A stretch of DNA of 64,000 nucleotides. Source: Aspidiotus rigidus (taxonomy: Eukaryota; Arthropoda; Insecta; Hemiptera; Diaspididae). The notes beneath the pieces are model-generated. The model saw only the letters and a list, made by a program, of their open reading frames with translations, made no database searches and was not told the origin of the DNA. The translations under genes were made by a program, and so were the position numbers. This document shows, piece by piece, positions 40,002-49,500 of the stretch (position 1 is the stretch's first letter; every line of letters begins with the position of its first letter). Location: the NCBI GenBank assembly GCA_035079385.1, contig JAVHKY010000035.1:1116001-1180000 (forward strand), in the 5' to 3' direction.

Positions 40002-41771
40002 CAGGGATGAGAACCGGAACCGGGAACGAAACAGGAACCGGTTCCAGAGCCGTCTTATTTTTTTCAAAGAATTGGGACCAAAAAGAACTGGATCATGAAA
40101 TCTGCCCAAGAACCGGAACCGAGAAGAACCGGACCTCGGAATCTGACTCAAGAACCAGAACGGAGAAGAACCGGATCTTGAAATCTGGGCCAAGAACTAG
40201 AACCAAAAAGTTCCAGATTTGGGGATCTGGGCCAAGAATCAGAACCGTGAAGAATCGAATCCTGAAATGTGGCCCAAGAAACGGGACAAGAAGAACCTTT
40301 TGAAAAATAATAGAGGTTCTTACCCTGGGGAAGGACAGGGGTGCCGGCGGAACCGGGAACCGAAACAGAAACTGGTTCCAGAACCGTTATTTTTCGTCCA
40401 AAGAACCGGATCTTGAAATCTGGCCCAAGAACCGGAACCTGACTCAAGAACCAGAACTGAGAAGAACCGGATCTTGAAATCTGGGCTAAGAACTAGAACC
40501 AAAAAGTTTTGGATCTGGGGATCTGGGCCAAGAATCGGAACCTTGAAGAACCGAATCCTGAATGAAATATGGCCCAAGAACCGGAACCAAGAAGAACCTT
40601 TAAAAAAATAATAGAGGTTCTTATCCTGGGAAGGACAGGGGTGCCGGCGGAACCGGGAACCGAAACAGAAACTGGTTCCAGAACCGTTATTTTTCGTCCA
40701 AAGAACCGGATCTTGAAATCTGGGCCAAGAACCGGAACCGAGAAGAACCGGACCTCGGAATCTGACTCAAGAACCAGAACTGAGAAGAACCGGATCTTCA
40801 AATCTAGGCCAAGAACTGGAACCAAAAAGTTCCGGATCTGGGGATCTGGGCCAAGAATCGGAACCGTGAAGAACTGAATCCTGAATGAAATATGGTCCAA
40901 GAACCGGAACCAAGAAGAATCTTTTGAAAAATAATAGAGGTTCTCATCCTGGGGAAGGACAGGGGTGCCGGCGGAACCGGGAACCGAAACAGAAACTGGT
41001 TCCAGAACCGTTATTTTTCGTCCAAAGAACCGGATCTTGAAATCTGGCCCAAGAACCGGAACCTGACTCAAGAACCAGAACTGAGAAGAACCGGATCTTG
41101 AAATCTGGGCTAAGAACTAGAACCAAAAAGTTTTGGATCTGGGGATCTGGGCCAAGAATCGGAACCTTGAAGAACCGAATCCTAAATGAAATATGGCCCA
41201 AGAACCGGAACCAAGAAGAACCTTTTGAAAAATAATAGAGGTTCTCACCCTGGGAAGGACAGGGGTGCCGGCGGAACCGGGAACCGAAATAGAAACTGGT
41301 TCCAGAACCGTTATTTTTCGTCCAAAGAACCGGATCTTGAAATCTGGCCCAAGAACCGGAACCGAGAAGAACCGGACCTCGGAATCTGACTCAAGAACCA
41401 GAACTGAGAAGAACCGGATCTTCAAATCTAGGCCAAGAACTGGAACCAAAAAGTTCCGGATCTGGGGATCTGGGCCAAGAATCGGAACCGTGAAGAACTG
41501 AATCCTGAATGAAATATGGTCCAAGAACCGGAACCAAGAAGAATCTTTTGAAAAATAATAGAGGTTCTCACCCTGGGGAAGGACAGGGGTGCCGGCGGAA
41601 CCGGGAACCGAAACAGAAACTGGTTCCAGAACCGTTATTTTTCGTCCAAAGAACCGGATTTTGAAATCTGTCCCAAGAACTGGAACCGAAAAGACCTGGA
41701 TCTTGGGATCTGCCCCAAGAACCGAAACTAAGAAGAACCGCTTAAAAAAGAATAGTAGGTTTTCACCCCTG
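40002..41771. mobile_element. Non-autonomous hAT-type element filled with tandem repeats
   Basis: The left end CAGGGATGAGAACCGG and the inverted right end GGTTTTCACCCCTG form an imperfect terminal inverted repeat. The flanks are GTGACAAC (39994-40001) and GTAACAAC (41772-41779), an 8-bp duplication with one change. The insertion splits the tail of Penelope copy C: paralogous uninterrupted sequence is at 60277-60300 and 32570-32595. The interior has no transposase. It consists of GAACCGGAACC-type repeats. Long open frames on both strands here are by-products of the stop-poor repeat. Confidence 0.75.
40318..41566. repeat. Higher-order tandem repeat, 624-bp dimer of ~300 and ~324 bp units
   Basis: A block containing GGACAGGGGTGCCGGCGGAA recurs at about 40.34, 40.64, 40.96, 41.26 and 41.58 kb. 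The intervals alternate between ~300 and ~324 bp. The longer unit has an extra ~25-bp GAGAAGAACCGGACCTCGGA segment. Two open frames 624 bp apart (40320-40577 and 40944-41201) are identical in sequence, so the dimer was duplicated recently. Confidence 0.85.
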
Positions 41772-41989
41772 GTAACAACACAACTGATGATCGGTTGATA
41801 CCCAAAAGTACTCTTATAAGCTAACTAATAATGTACACATGAGTATTTTCCAATATCTCTCTACTTACACCTCACCGCACTCAGTATGAGTCTCAATGAA
41901 CTAAATCGACCAAAAATTTAATGACTGCAAAAGACGATCATTAGGATAGATAATTCGCGGAGGGAGACTCGCCAGTTACGAGCAGCGTT

Positions 41990-43360
41990 TGGACGCTGTT
42001 AACACTCCCCCCCCCCCCCCTTCAGATGAACCTGATGAGGATTCATCAAGAGGAAGCGGGACTAGAGATGTTACGGTGCGATGTCGTTCGAAACCATTGA
42101 AAAAAGCGTCCAGATTACAAATATGTCCACTGGAGTCCGCGTGAGTTTTAGTTATTCGTTCCAACTTCCACTCGGCCGGTTTCGCGGAATCTTCTTGAGC
42201 AATGTCGACGTCATTTTTGTTCAGGTCCGGTATCGATTTTTCCCATTTAGACTTAGGTTGTAATCAAGCTAAATAATCCCGCATACCAGAATGACTCGAC
42301 TTTGAATCGGATTAAATCATACCTTTCAGTTAATCTTAATTTGGTTTGGATATTGAGAGCGTGATCGGGTGAAATAACCGGGGTTTCGCCTGTAAGAAAA
42401 TGCTCAGGCTTAATTATTTCAAAATTTTGCCCCTCTAGATTGCGATAGCATAGAGGTCTCGAATGTAAAATTGCTTCCATACAAGCGAATATTGTTAAGT
42501 ATTCCTCGATATTATAGGATTTGTTCTCCATGACTCCGGTGAGGTGAAACTTTGCACCACCTTGGTAAAGAGTTTTTGAGGAATTGAAATGCGACTCAAT
42601 TTTCTCGGAAGTGGCTTGGAATTTTTCACGATTTTCCTTGAAATAATTCTTGGCTCCTACAAAATTTGCGAAATTAATGTCGTACAAAAATTCAGGAGCA
42701 TTAGTCCGCAAATTTTTGCTTAGGGACGACTTTACAGAAACGTTTCTTGTATGGCTAAATCACACATAATTCCAGCGATGAAAAGGCAAAACATAACGAT
42801 TTTCAAAACTCTATCCTTCATAAATATGTACAGGAAATTTTCCGGTCGAATTTACGGAACCAAACCGGGAAACTGGAAAAGCATATACATTAGACATTTC
42901 AATAATTATTTAAAACAGTTGCAACGCGGTCAATTAATTCGGCTAATGAGAGAGCAGTTTGAAGTTCAAGCTTCGGAATAGTTAATTCTTTCATGGGGGT
43001 CACTCGCGATCGCAAACAGATTAAGTAAGACGATCGGTTTTCGATTTATCGATTGCTTGGAGATAAACTGAGACACAGTAAGCTTTTTCACTCGCGTCAC
43101 AAAACCCAACGATTTGACGCACGTCATAACCATTAAATGCGATTTAACGTCGGCAAAGGGAAAAGTTTTTAGAGTCTAATGATTCGGTACTGTAATTAAG
43201 GTATCTTTTCGCCAACAAAGACGATATAAAATTGTCCCAGCCCAATTCTTTTCTCCTCAGGTCTTGTAGCATTAATGCGGCTAACTGGTTCACTGAACGC
43301 GTTTGTTGTATCAGTCCATACAAAGTAGGCTACTATATTGATAGTCAAAGGTTCACTGGC
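41990..43360 (-). pseudogene. Bel/Pao LTR retrotransposon pol remnant (RNase H to integrase end)
   Basis: On the minus strand an RNase H-like piece appears first (about 43180 to 42990, KSLGFCDASEKAYCVSVYLQ, then SRVTPMKELTIPKLEL). Near the end is the integrase C-terminal frame 42711-42253, with FANFVGAKNYFKE, a GGAKFHLTGVMENK block, MEAILHSRPL and KPEHFLTG. Last comes the domain around EWKLERITKTHADSSG and RTVTSLVPLP, ending in a glycine run (a G-tract, seen as C at 42007-42022). This order is that of Bel/Pao pol. Multiple stops and shifts make it dead. A TGTTAACA word at 42003-41996 could be an LTR start, but no LTR pair is present. Confidence 0.7.
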
Positions 43361-43870
43361 CCTCAGTCAAGCAATCTACGTTCACTTCACATCATTGATA
43401 AGATGTAATCAAAGTTCCCACTTTAGAAAACGTGTGAAGGAATCGAGGGAATTTCAGATGCACTTCATTTAGGAAACTGTTAGGAATATTGTAATTATTA
43501 TATAGATATTTTTTATATTGTATCAATCCGCAGAAGTCTAGAAATTTCTACAGTGAAAAACTAGTTAGTAATTTGAGCAAGAATGGAGTGTTTTTTAGGT
43601 TCAACTTTCAAGTGAAAAAAGTTGATACATAAAAAACAAGAATTATCCTTCAATTCTTATTGACTTTGTTTGACAGTTATGTGGCACTTTGAGGATGATC
43701 GACATCGAGCAAAGAACTAATTTCATCACCAAAATGCTTTATTATTCGCTTATAAGTAGTCAATTTTTAGACCTTTTCAAACTTTGAAATGAATTTCCGA
43801 AAAACTGAGAGAAGATTTCAAAAAACAGCCAACGCTATCGTGTTCAACGCAAAAAGTACTTTTATAATAG
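43361..43870. other. No gene seen
   Basis: AT-rich spacer between the Bel/Pao remnant and a hairpin. No feature supported. Confidence 0.4.
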
Positions 43871-44013
43871 GTTCCAAATAAGAGTGTAAAGTTTTGATAA
43901 CAGCAATGTGTACAGAGCGGTAAAGAGAGGGCCCTTTCAGCCTGGGAATTGGGTCCCTCTTCACTCCTGCGCCAACTTACACTGTTATCGAAGTGTACAC
44001 TCTTATTTGGAAC
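43871..44013. repeat. Inverted repeat, ~32-bp arms with ~78-bp loop
   Basis: The arm GTTCCAAATAAGAGTGTA plus GATAACAG (43871-43903) is repeated inverted at 43982-44013 with a few mismatches in the middle. It could be a foldback MITE or a hairpin RNA source. No target duplication was found. Confidence 0.65.
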
Positions 44014-45179
44014 ATACTGTAGAAACACCTTCGCCTGCTTATTTATGTTCATTAAAGGCTATTCATATGTGTTCGGATCGATCAGTGAGATGCAGCTAAC
44101 AGTGTTACTCTTCTCGATATTCAAAGACAATCTTCTAAATGGAATTTCAGCTGTCGGTTGGCTAGATGTGCTAAATCTAAACCTAATATCTAAGAGCAGA
44201 CACGTTCACATAAGTACTAAATAAAGGAAAAGTAGTCAATGGCGCAAAAGTATGTGCGTTTTTAAGGTGCCTTTCCTTCTTTAGGAATACTGCGATTTTT
44301 CACTGTATGGCACATTCTACTGGAGGTCAAATGCCGTAAACTTTGACGACCTCCATCTCCCACGTTAAAATGGAAATTTCACATGGTTTCTCTCACTGTC
44401 AATTCATAATTACTTTTTCGTAGTAAAATTTCTGTTGAACATTGAAACTGTCTGTTAACTTGATATATTCGCAATAAGTAATACACACGCTCACCGTTAA
44501 AGATCAAGATCAATGAGCATACGGACTGTGTATAAGAAGTCCATTCTGAAATAGAAGGAAATGACGTCATCATTATACAATGAAGATTCGGTAAGTATAG
44601 AGTAGTAAAGAGAATGACATTATCACTTGTTTCGTATTCAGTCACGCTATATTTCTTTCCGTTCAAGAACTCTATTATGTTACTGGTTTCAATAGAATCT
44701 CTCTTTGCCTCTTCTTTTCTGCCCCTTATCATGTATATAATACCTACCGGTAGGGCTGAATTCAGTATGAAAGAATTAGTTTTATTTTTCAACGATTTAC
44801 AATTCCGCTCAATTGCCAGAAAGGGAATTTCTGAAACTATGATAAATGTGCGAATTTTTGCTCGTACAATACTCGAACTCGTGACCTTTTACTTACTATG
44901 CTGATTTTCTGAATAAAAAGGAGTAACGTCACTATTACAAAACAATTGATAAGGTGATTTCCGTTACTTTTTTGGTGATCGTATTATTATTTTGTAATGT
45001 TGACGTCATTTCCGTCTTTTTGAAATCACATCGTAGGCGGCTTTGTAACCACTTCATCTTTGCGTCGGTTTTATGGAAGACAGTTTTCACTGATGAGGGG
45101 GAGGAGGAGTCATTATATTTTTCGCTTTATTTGCAAATTTTATAGGTATATATTTTTTCAAGAATCATCCAACTACACG
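44014..45179. other. No gene seen
   Basis: Short frames on both strands (such as 44792-44379 minus) lack any recognisable motif. Nothing supported. Confidence 0.35.
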
Positions 45180-45960
45180 GGGGGTTGTTAGAGAGGGCAT
45201 AAGAGACCTGAGAGGGAACAGAGAATGATTTTCTGAAGTTTCGGAGGGACGGATAATTCGTCAGTGTGGAAGTATTGGTATGAGGAGCTAGGGAGTGGAG
45301 AGACCAAGAAAGAGGGAGGAGTAGGTTAGGCGACTGTGTCCAGTTCTTAGTCGATGTATAATTACTTCCTCATGGCGTGAGGAACGAATTAAAGAGAGCC
45401 AGGAGGATCGGGGATTCTTCAATCGAAAGAAGTTTATTGAGAGATTTAGAAGACCAAAGCTTGTGCCATGTTACGATGATTAGAGAATGATTATAAGATT
45501 TTAAGTCATAGGCCGCAGAAAGGGTAGAGTCAGTGGTTGAAGAGAAGAGCGAGGCTTGCTTGGCAGCTAGGTTCATTACGTCGTGTTCTGAAGGACCGAT
45601 GTGACCAGAAATCTAGAGGAAGGCTACTGAAGATAGAAAAGATGTCAAAGTGTGTAGGAGGATACGATGTGGTTAATGAGTTTAATGTAGGTCAGTATAA
45701 GTTAGCCTAGTCGACGTGGATATCAAGGCATAGGTATGAGTAAATAGAGGAAAGACGCTTGAATTGAGCCTCTAATGAACAAAGTAGGGAATTATGGGGA
45801 CCAAGAGAGGTGAGAAAGGTAAGGAGTTGTGAAAACTTGGTCTTGGACGCAAGAGAGTTGGCGAAAAGTGATAATTAGCGGAATTGTAGAGGAATCATCG
45901 GAACTCACTTTCAGTATGATGAGGTCCAAGTACACCACAGGATATTGAAAGGATTTGAAA
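45180..45960 (-). mobile_element. LINE remnant: RNase H end and C-terminal tail
   Basis: Minus-strand pieces read as ISGHIGPSEHDVMNLAAKQA (matching the 'PSHVGI.GNE.AD..AK.A' end of LINE RNase H), then IHRLRTGHSRLTYSSLFLG (matching the 'LR.GHTRLTH' tail), across stops. It belongs to the same broad class as the fossil at 6-7.2 kb. No intact frame remains. Confidence 0.6.
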
Positions 45961-46289
45961 TATAGAATAAAATGATAGTTTTATTTGTGCAAGAAACAGG
46001 TATAAGTATTATTCTGGAACACGGCTTTACCTTTTTTATTGACGCACGCACAAACGTTCGTGCATCAATCAATTTTTTCAGAATTATTCAAATGTCCTTT
46101 TTTTATAGCATCTTATTGTCTGCAACAATATCGTGTCGTGATTGGTTCACTCTTTTCGCATATTAATCCTTATAATATAACACTGTAATTTCATTGGCTC
46201 TACCACGCTGCGTCGTGATTGTTAACCGGGAACCTGTTTTATGGGGGGCTTTTTGAAAAATTTGCCGTGCGCCGTCTAGCGAAAAACTT

Positions 46290-46455
46290 CGAAAATTTCG
46301 ACTCTCGAGCTATATATGATAGGAGGGGGACTTGGAATAAATTTCGACTCTCGAGCCGTATATGATAGGAGGGGGACTTAAGAAAAATTTCGACTCTCGA
46401 GCTATCATAATTATATAGCTGAAGATTCGAGAAAAATTTAGACTCTCAAACTATA
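46290..46455. repeat. Four tandem units of 45-50 bp
   Basis: AAATTTCGACTCTCGAGC starts at 46294, 46341 and 46386, and a diverged copy AAATTTAGACTCTCAAAC at 46436. The first two units share TATATGATAGGAGGGGGACT. Non-coding. Confidence 0.8.
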
Positions 46456-46599
46456 TTATACTAGGCTTATAGTAGGTCTAGACCTTCTTTATACTAGCTT
46501 TATCTAGGTCTAGGCTTCCTTGAATTTTCAATACCAAATCCCAATTGACTCATAAAACAGGTTCCCTGCGTTCCTCGTTTAACTTCGTTGAGGAAGCCG

Positions 46600-46836
46600 T
46601 CGTTTTTCTTTGGACGTATGGACTGCGTTTCTATTGGCTACAAGGTTTGCTGCCATTTTATTGGTCCGTTTTGTTCTTCTTCTTGAGCTTAGCTGAATAA
46701 TCTTCCGCTGTCAAACGATTAAATGCTGTTCAAGAGGCTGCCTTTTCTTCTCTTTGCCTTTGCAATGTCTGTCTATTCCCAGAGTCTTCTCATCTCCTTG
46801 CAGGTTTCTACGTGCTACAACCTGAAGGACACCACG
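46600..46836 (-). mobile_element. Penelope-like tail interrupted by the Polinton (left part)
   Basis: Contains the family's ATTGGCTACAAGGTTTGCTG block and the GTTCAAGAGGCTGCC block shared with 33.9 and 60.5 kb. It ends at the 6-bp duplication. The sequence continues after the Polinton at 60117. Confidence 0.65.
46831..46836. repeat. Target site duplication, left (ACCACG)
   Basis: ACCACG directly abuts the left inverted repeat and is repeated in direct orientation at 60117-60122 next to the right one. Six base pairs is the duplication size of Polinton integrases. Confidence 0.85.
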
Positions 46837-47046
46837 AGTAGTAATGACGGGTCTTGAACCCAAGACCCCATTACTACTACTTCTTATCTTTTTATACCCC
46901 ATTCTAACCCAAATCGTTAAATTATTTTTTATCATTTTTCTAGAGTGCATATTCGTTCAGAAAAAATCGAGACAATATTTTACTCGTATTTCAGGCATTT
47001 TTTAGAGAAATCATCTGTAATAATTTATTCAAAAATAGTAAGGGGG
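46837..47046 (+). repeat. Polinton terminal inverted repeat, left
   Basis: About 210 bp, matching the inverse of 59907-60116 with only a few differences (a 2-bp indel near 46885, one substitution and a 1-bp indel near the inner end). The outermost 42 nt (46837-46878) are self-complementary: 18 pairs, a 2-nt bulge and a 4-nt loop. Confidence 0.9.
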
Positions 47047-47264
47047 GATCCTTACTACTTTTTTTCAGAGAATTAATTTTTAAAAAGTGCTGTTTTAAGG
47101 GTCAAAATTGGAAGTTTTTGGTGTGGTAGTTGAGTATAGAGATTTTAGCTGTTTTATAGTTAAAAAGTCAAGTGTGTGAGTGTATACACATAGTTAGAAA
47201 AAATAGTAAGGTACCTACAAGGGAATTTATTTATATAAATTTTTGTACTTTTGATGCGCTTAAA

Positions 47265-47975
47265 TAATAAAAATAGCAAAAAATCTTGGTTTAGTTGACG
47301 AACTTTTTAAAAGACACAAATCGTTCAGGCTCAAAAAATCTTGGTTTAGTTGACAAACTTTTTAAAAGACACAAATCGTTCAGGCTCAAAAAATCTTGGC
47401 TTAGTTGACAAACTTTTTCAAAGACACAAATCGTTCAGGCTCAAAGTTGACGAACTTCTTAAAAGACACAAATCGTTCAGGCTCAAAAAATCTTGGCTTA
47501 GTTGACGAACTTTTTAAAAGACACAAATCGTTCAGGCTCAAAAAATCTTGGCTTAGTTGACAAACTTTTTCAAAGACACAAATTGTACTAAGGCTCAAAA
47601 ATCTTGGTTTAATTGACGAACTTTTTAAAAGACACAAATCGTTCAGGCTCAAAAAATCTTGGCTTAGTTGACAAACTTTTTCAAAGACACAAATTGTACT
47701 AAGGCTCAAAAAATCTTGGCTTAGTTGACAAACTTTTTAAAAGACACAAATCGTTCAGGCTCAAAAAATCTTGGTTTAGTGGACAAAATTTTTCAAAGAC
47801 ACAAATCGTGCTAAGGCTCAAAAAATCTTGCTTTAGTGGACAAACTTTTTCAAAGACACAAATCGTGCTAAGGCTCAAACAATCTTTGGTTTAATGGACA
47901 AACTTTTCAAAAGACACAACTTGTACCAAGGCTTAAAAAAATCTTGACTTAGTTGACGAACTTTTTAAAAGGCGG
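47265..47975. repeat. Subterminal tandem repeat, period 55-58 bp, about 12 copies
   Basis: The word GACACAAATCGT recurs at 47313, 47368, 47423, 47465, 47520, 47575, 47631, 47686, 47743, 47798, 47855 and 47913. One short 42-bp unit lies at 47423-47465. Units contain AAATCTTGGYTTAGTTGAC and AAACTTTTTAAAAGACAC. The array lies just inside the left inverted repeat. A minus-strand open frame across part of it (47709-47401) is a repeat by-product, not a supported gene. Confidence 0.88.
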
Positions 47976-48062
47976 CTGTTCGCCCCACTTACTCATTTCT
48001 GTGACTATACCTACTGATCCAGATTGAAAAGTTTTAAAAAATTTATTATGAATTAAATAAAC

Positions 48063-48519
48063 ATGTATGACTTAATTAAAAAGATTGATTTAAGTAAATT
48101 CAAAATAACATTCAAGCCTACAGTAAATAATATAACTAAAAAAGATTTAAAAAATATAATAGATAAAAATGAGAAAATTATATGTAAACAATGTAATAAA
48201 AAAGAGTTACAACATTATATTGTCGACAACAAATATAAGAAAAAATGTGTTTATAAATGTCCTTAATGTGTTTTACCTTACTCTACTTATCTTGATGAAT
48301 GTACTTGTGCATATTCAATACAATTTGAAGAACATCATATAGGATTTTACTGTGAAAATTGTAGATAATATCAATCTTTTCCTCTGTGCTATTAATTTAA
48401 TAATATGTAAAGATGAAATATATTTAAGAGGCTATTATGATATAGGTTTTAGTAAATATCATCACTTACAAATGAAATATTTATTAGAAGAATGCTTACA
48501 GAAGTTATATAAAATCTAA
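48063..48519 (+). pseudogene. Broken zinc-ribbon-like gene of the Polinton
   Basis: The first frame ends at 48266 after 67 codons. The same frame goes on past that TAA with more Cys pairs, meets a second TAA near 48365, and a further open piece in another frame ends at 48519. Visible pairs are CKQC, then a KCVYKCP stop Cys arrangement, CTC and CENC. Both nonsense codons stand where a zinc ribbon would normally have an ordinary residue between or beside cysteines, so point mutation is likely. The intact function was probably nucleic-acid or protein binding. No specific family is recognised. Confidence 0.5.
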
Positions 48520-48556
48520 GTTATACTTCTTTCAATTTAATAAATAATGTAAAATA

Positions 48557-48841
48557 CTACTTTATAGTTTGTCCACATACCGTACACCAAAGAAGTGTTC
48601 CAAATCCAGTCCTAGAATGTTGAGTTTCTGCTTTACATTTGTCACAAATAAATTTGAGTTTCTCATCATGTTCCATACAATCTACAAATCTAATAAGTGT
48701 TGTTTCACATTGAGGACATGTACTCATTTCTTTTTTTAAATAAGGTCTAACCTTTATTGTCTCAATTGATTGGTTAGTCAATTTTAAACAAAGTTTACAA
48801 TATCTTGTCAAAGTATACATCTTGTTTACTAGATGAATCAT
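48557..48841 (-). CDS. Small multi-zinc-ribbon protein (94 aa), unknown
   Basis: Four CxxC pairs are visible: CKLC (about residue 15), CPQC (about 42), CDKC (about 66) and CTVC (about 86). That is enough for two zinc ribbons. The layout, with pairs about 25 residues apart, resembles small viral transcription or DNA-binding proteins, but I recognise no family. It is convergent with the broken zinc gene at 48063-48519. AT-rich codon use matches its Polinton neighbours. The frame is intact, so it may still be a gene. Confidence 0.55.
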   Translation of the reverse strand: MIHLVNKMYTLTRYCKLCLKLTNQSIETIKVRPYLKKEMSTCPQCETTLIRFVDCMEHDEKLKFICDKCKAETQHSRTGFGTLLWCTVCGQTIK

Positions 48842-48900
48842 ATTAATAGTTCTTATTATTATTTCAATATTTTCAACTTTAGAAAATTTATTCTATCTAA

Positions 48901-49206
48901 ATGGAGGTCTACAAAGATTCTTTAGTTGATAAAGATGAATTTGATTTTGAGAATATTATACCATATTTTAAAGAACCTATTGCTAGAACAAGATCAAATT
49001 ATGAAACTTTAATGGATCCACTTTCTGATAAAATTCAACATTTATCTGAAGATAAAGGAATAAAATATACTAAATTTATGGTAAATATTATTGCTCATTT
49101 GAGTGCTTTATCAAGAATTATTGAAAGAGAAATAAAAGATCTAAATATTCCTATTAATGATTTTAAATCTGATGTTGATATAAATTATATATGTACAAGT
49201 AATTAA
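48901..49206 (+). CDS. Hypothetical Polinton protein (101 aa)
   Basis: The frame is intact, acidic at the N-terminus (DSLVDKDEFDFENIIPYFKE), with a likely helical centre (MVNIIAHLSALSRIIEREIK). There are no cysteines except one near the end, no signal peptide and no known motif. Its stop codon overlaps the stop of the minus-strand ORF 49403-49203 by a few bases. Such tight packing supports both being real virus-like genes. Start chosen at the first ATG, which follows an AT-only spacer. Confidence 0.5.
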   Translation: MEVYKDSLVDKDEFDFENIIPYFKEPIARTRSNYETLMDPLSDKIQHLSEDKGIKYTKFMVNIIAHLSALSRIIEREIKDLNIPINDFKSDVDINYICTSN

Positions 49207-49403
49207 TCACTTTCTATTCCCTCATCAGCTTCAATTTCTGAGTTGATATTTGATTCATCCATATCAAATTCATTTCCAGATTCATAACCAAGATCTGGTT
49301 CAGTTTGAAATTCATCAAAAATAGCTTCAAAATTTCTTATGCTTTGTCTTATAATTTCTCTATATATACTACCATAAAAATTAATTTCTTGAACATTCTC
49401 CAT
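49203..49403 (-). CDS. Hypothetical acidic protein (66 aa)
   Basis: Short frame with an acidic C-terminal half (NEFDMDESN, EIEADEGIESD) and a basic/aromatic N-terminus. No motif recognised. It lies just downstream of the polymerase frame on the same strand and converges on the 101-aa ORF. Small size limits confidence. Confidence 0.4.
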   Translation of the reverse strand: MENVQEINFYGSIYREIIRQSIRNFEAIFDEFQTEPDLGYESGNEFDMDESNINSEIEADEGIESD

Positions 49404-49500
49404 TTTTATAAATTTGATCTTTAATATTTTGAACAGAAACTTATTAAGTACTTACTTATATTTTTTATATTTAATTTTCAATAATTTCATTTTTTGCAAA

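Noticed and set aside
40493..41071. Long open frames on both strands in the GAACCGG repeat
   Set aside because: They exist because the tandem unit lacks stop codons. They are repetitive in all frames, and identical copies recur with the DNA period.
44379..44792. 137-codon minus-strand frame
   Set aside because: No motif and an equally long frame on the opposite strand. Probably chance in AT-rich DNA.
47401..47709. 102-codon minus-strand frame with a 19-residue repeat
   Set aside because: Only a translation of the 55-58-bp tandem array. The unit length is not always a multiple of three, and frame is lost between units.
47265..47975. CRISPR-like array
   Set aside because: Units are directly tandem with no unique spacers, and the context is eukaryotic.
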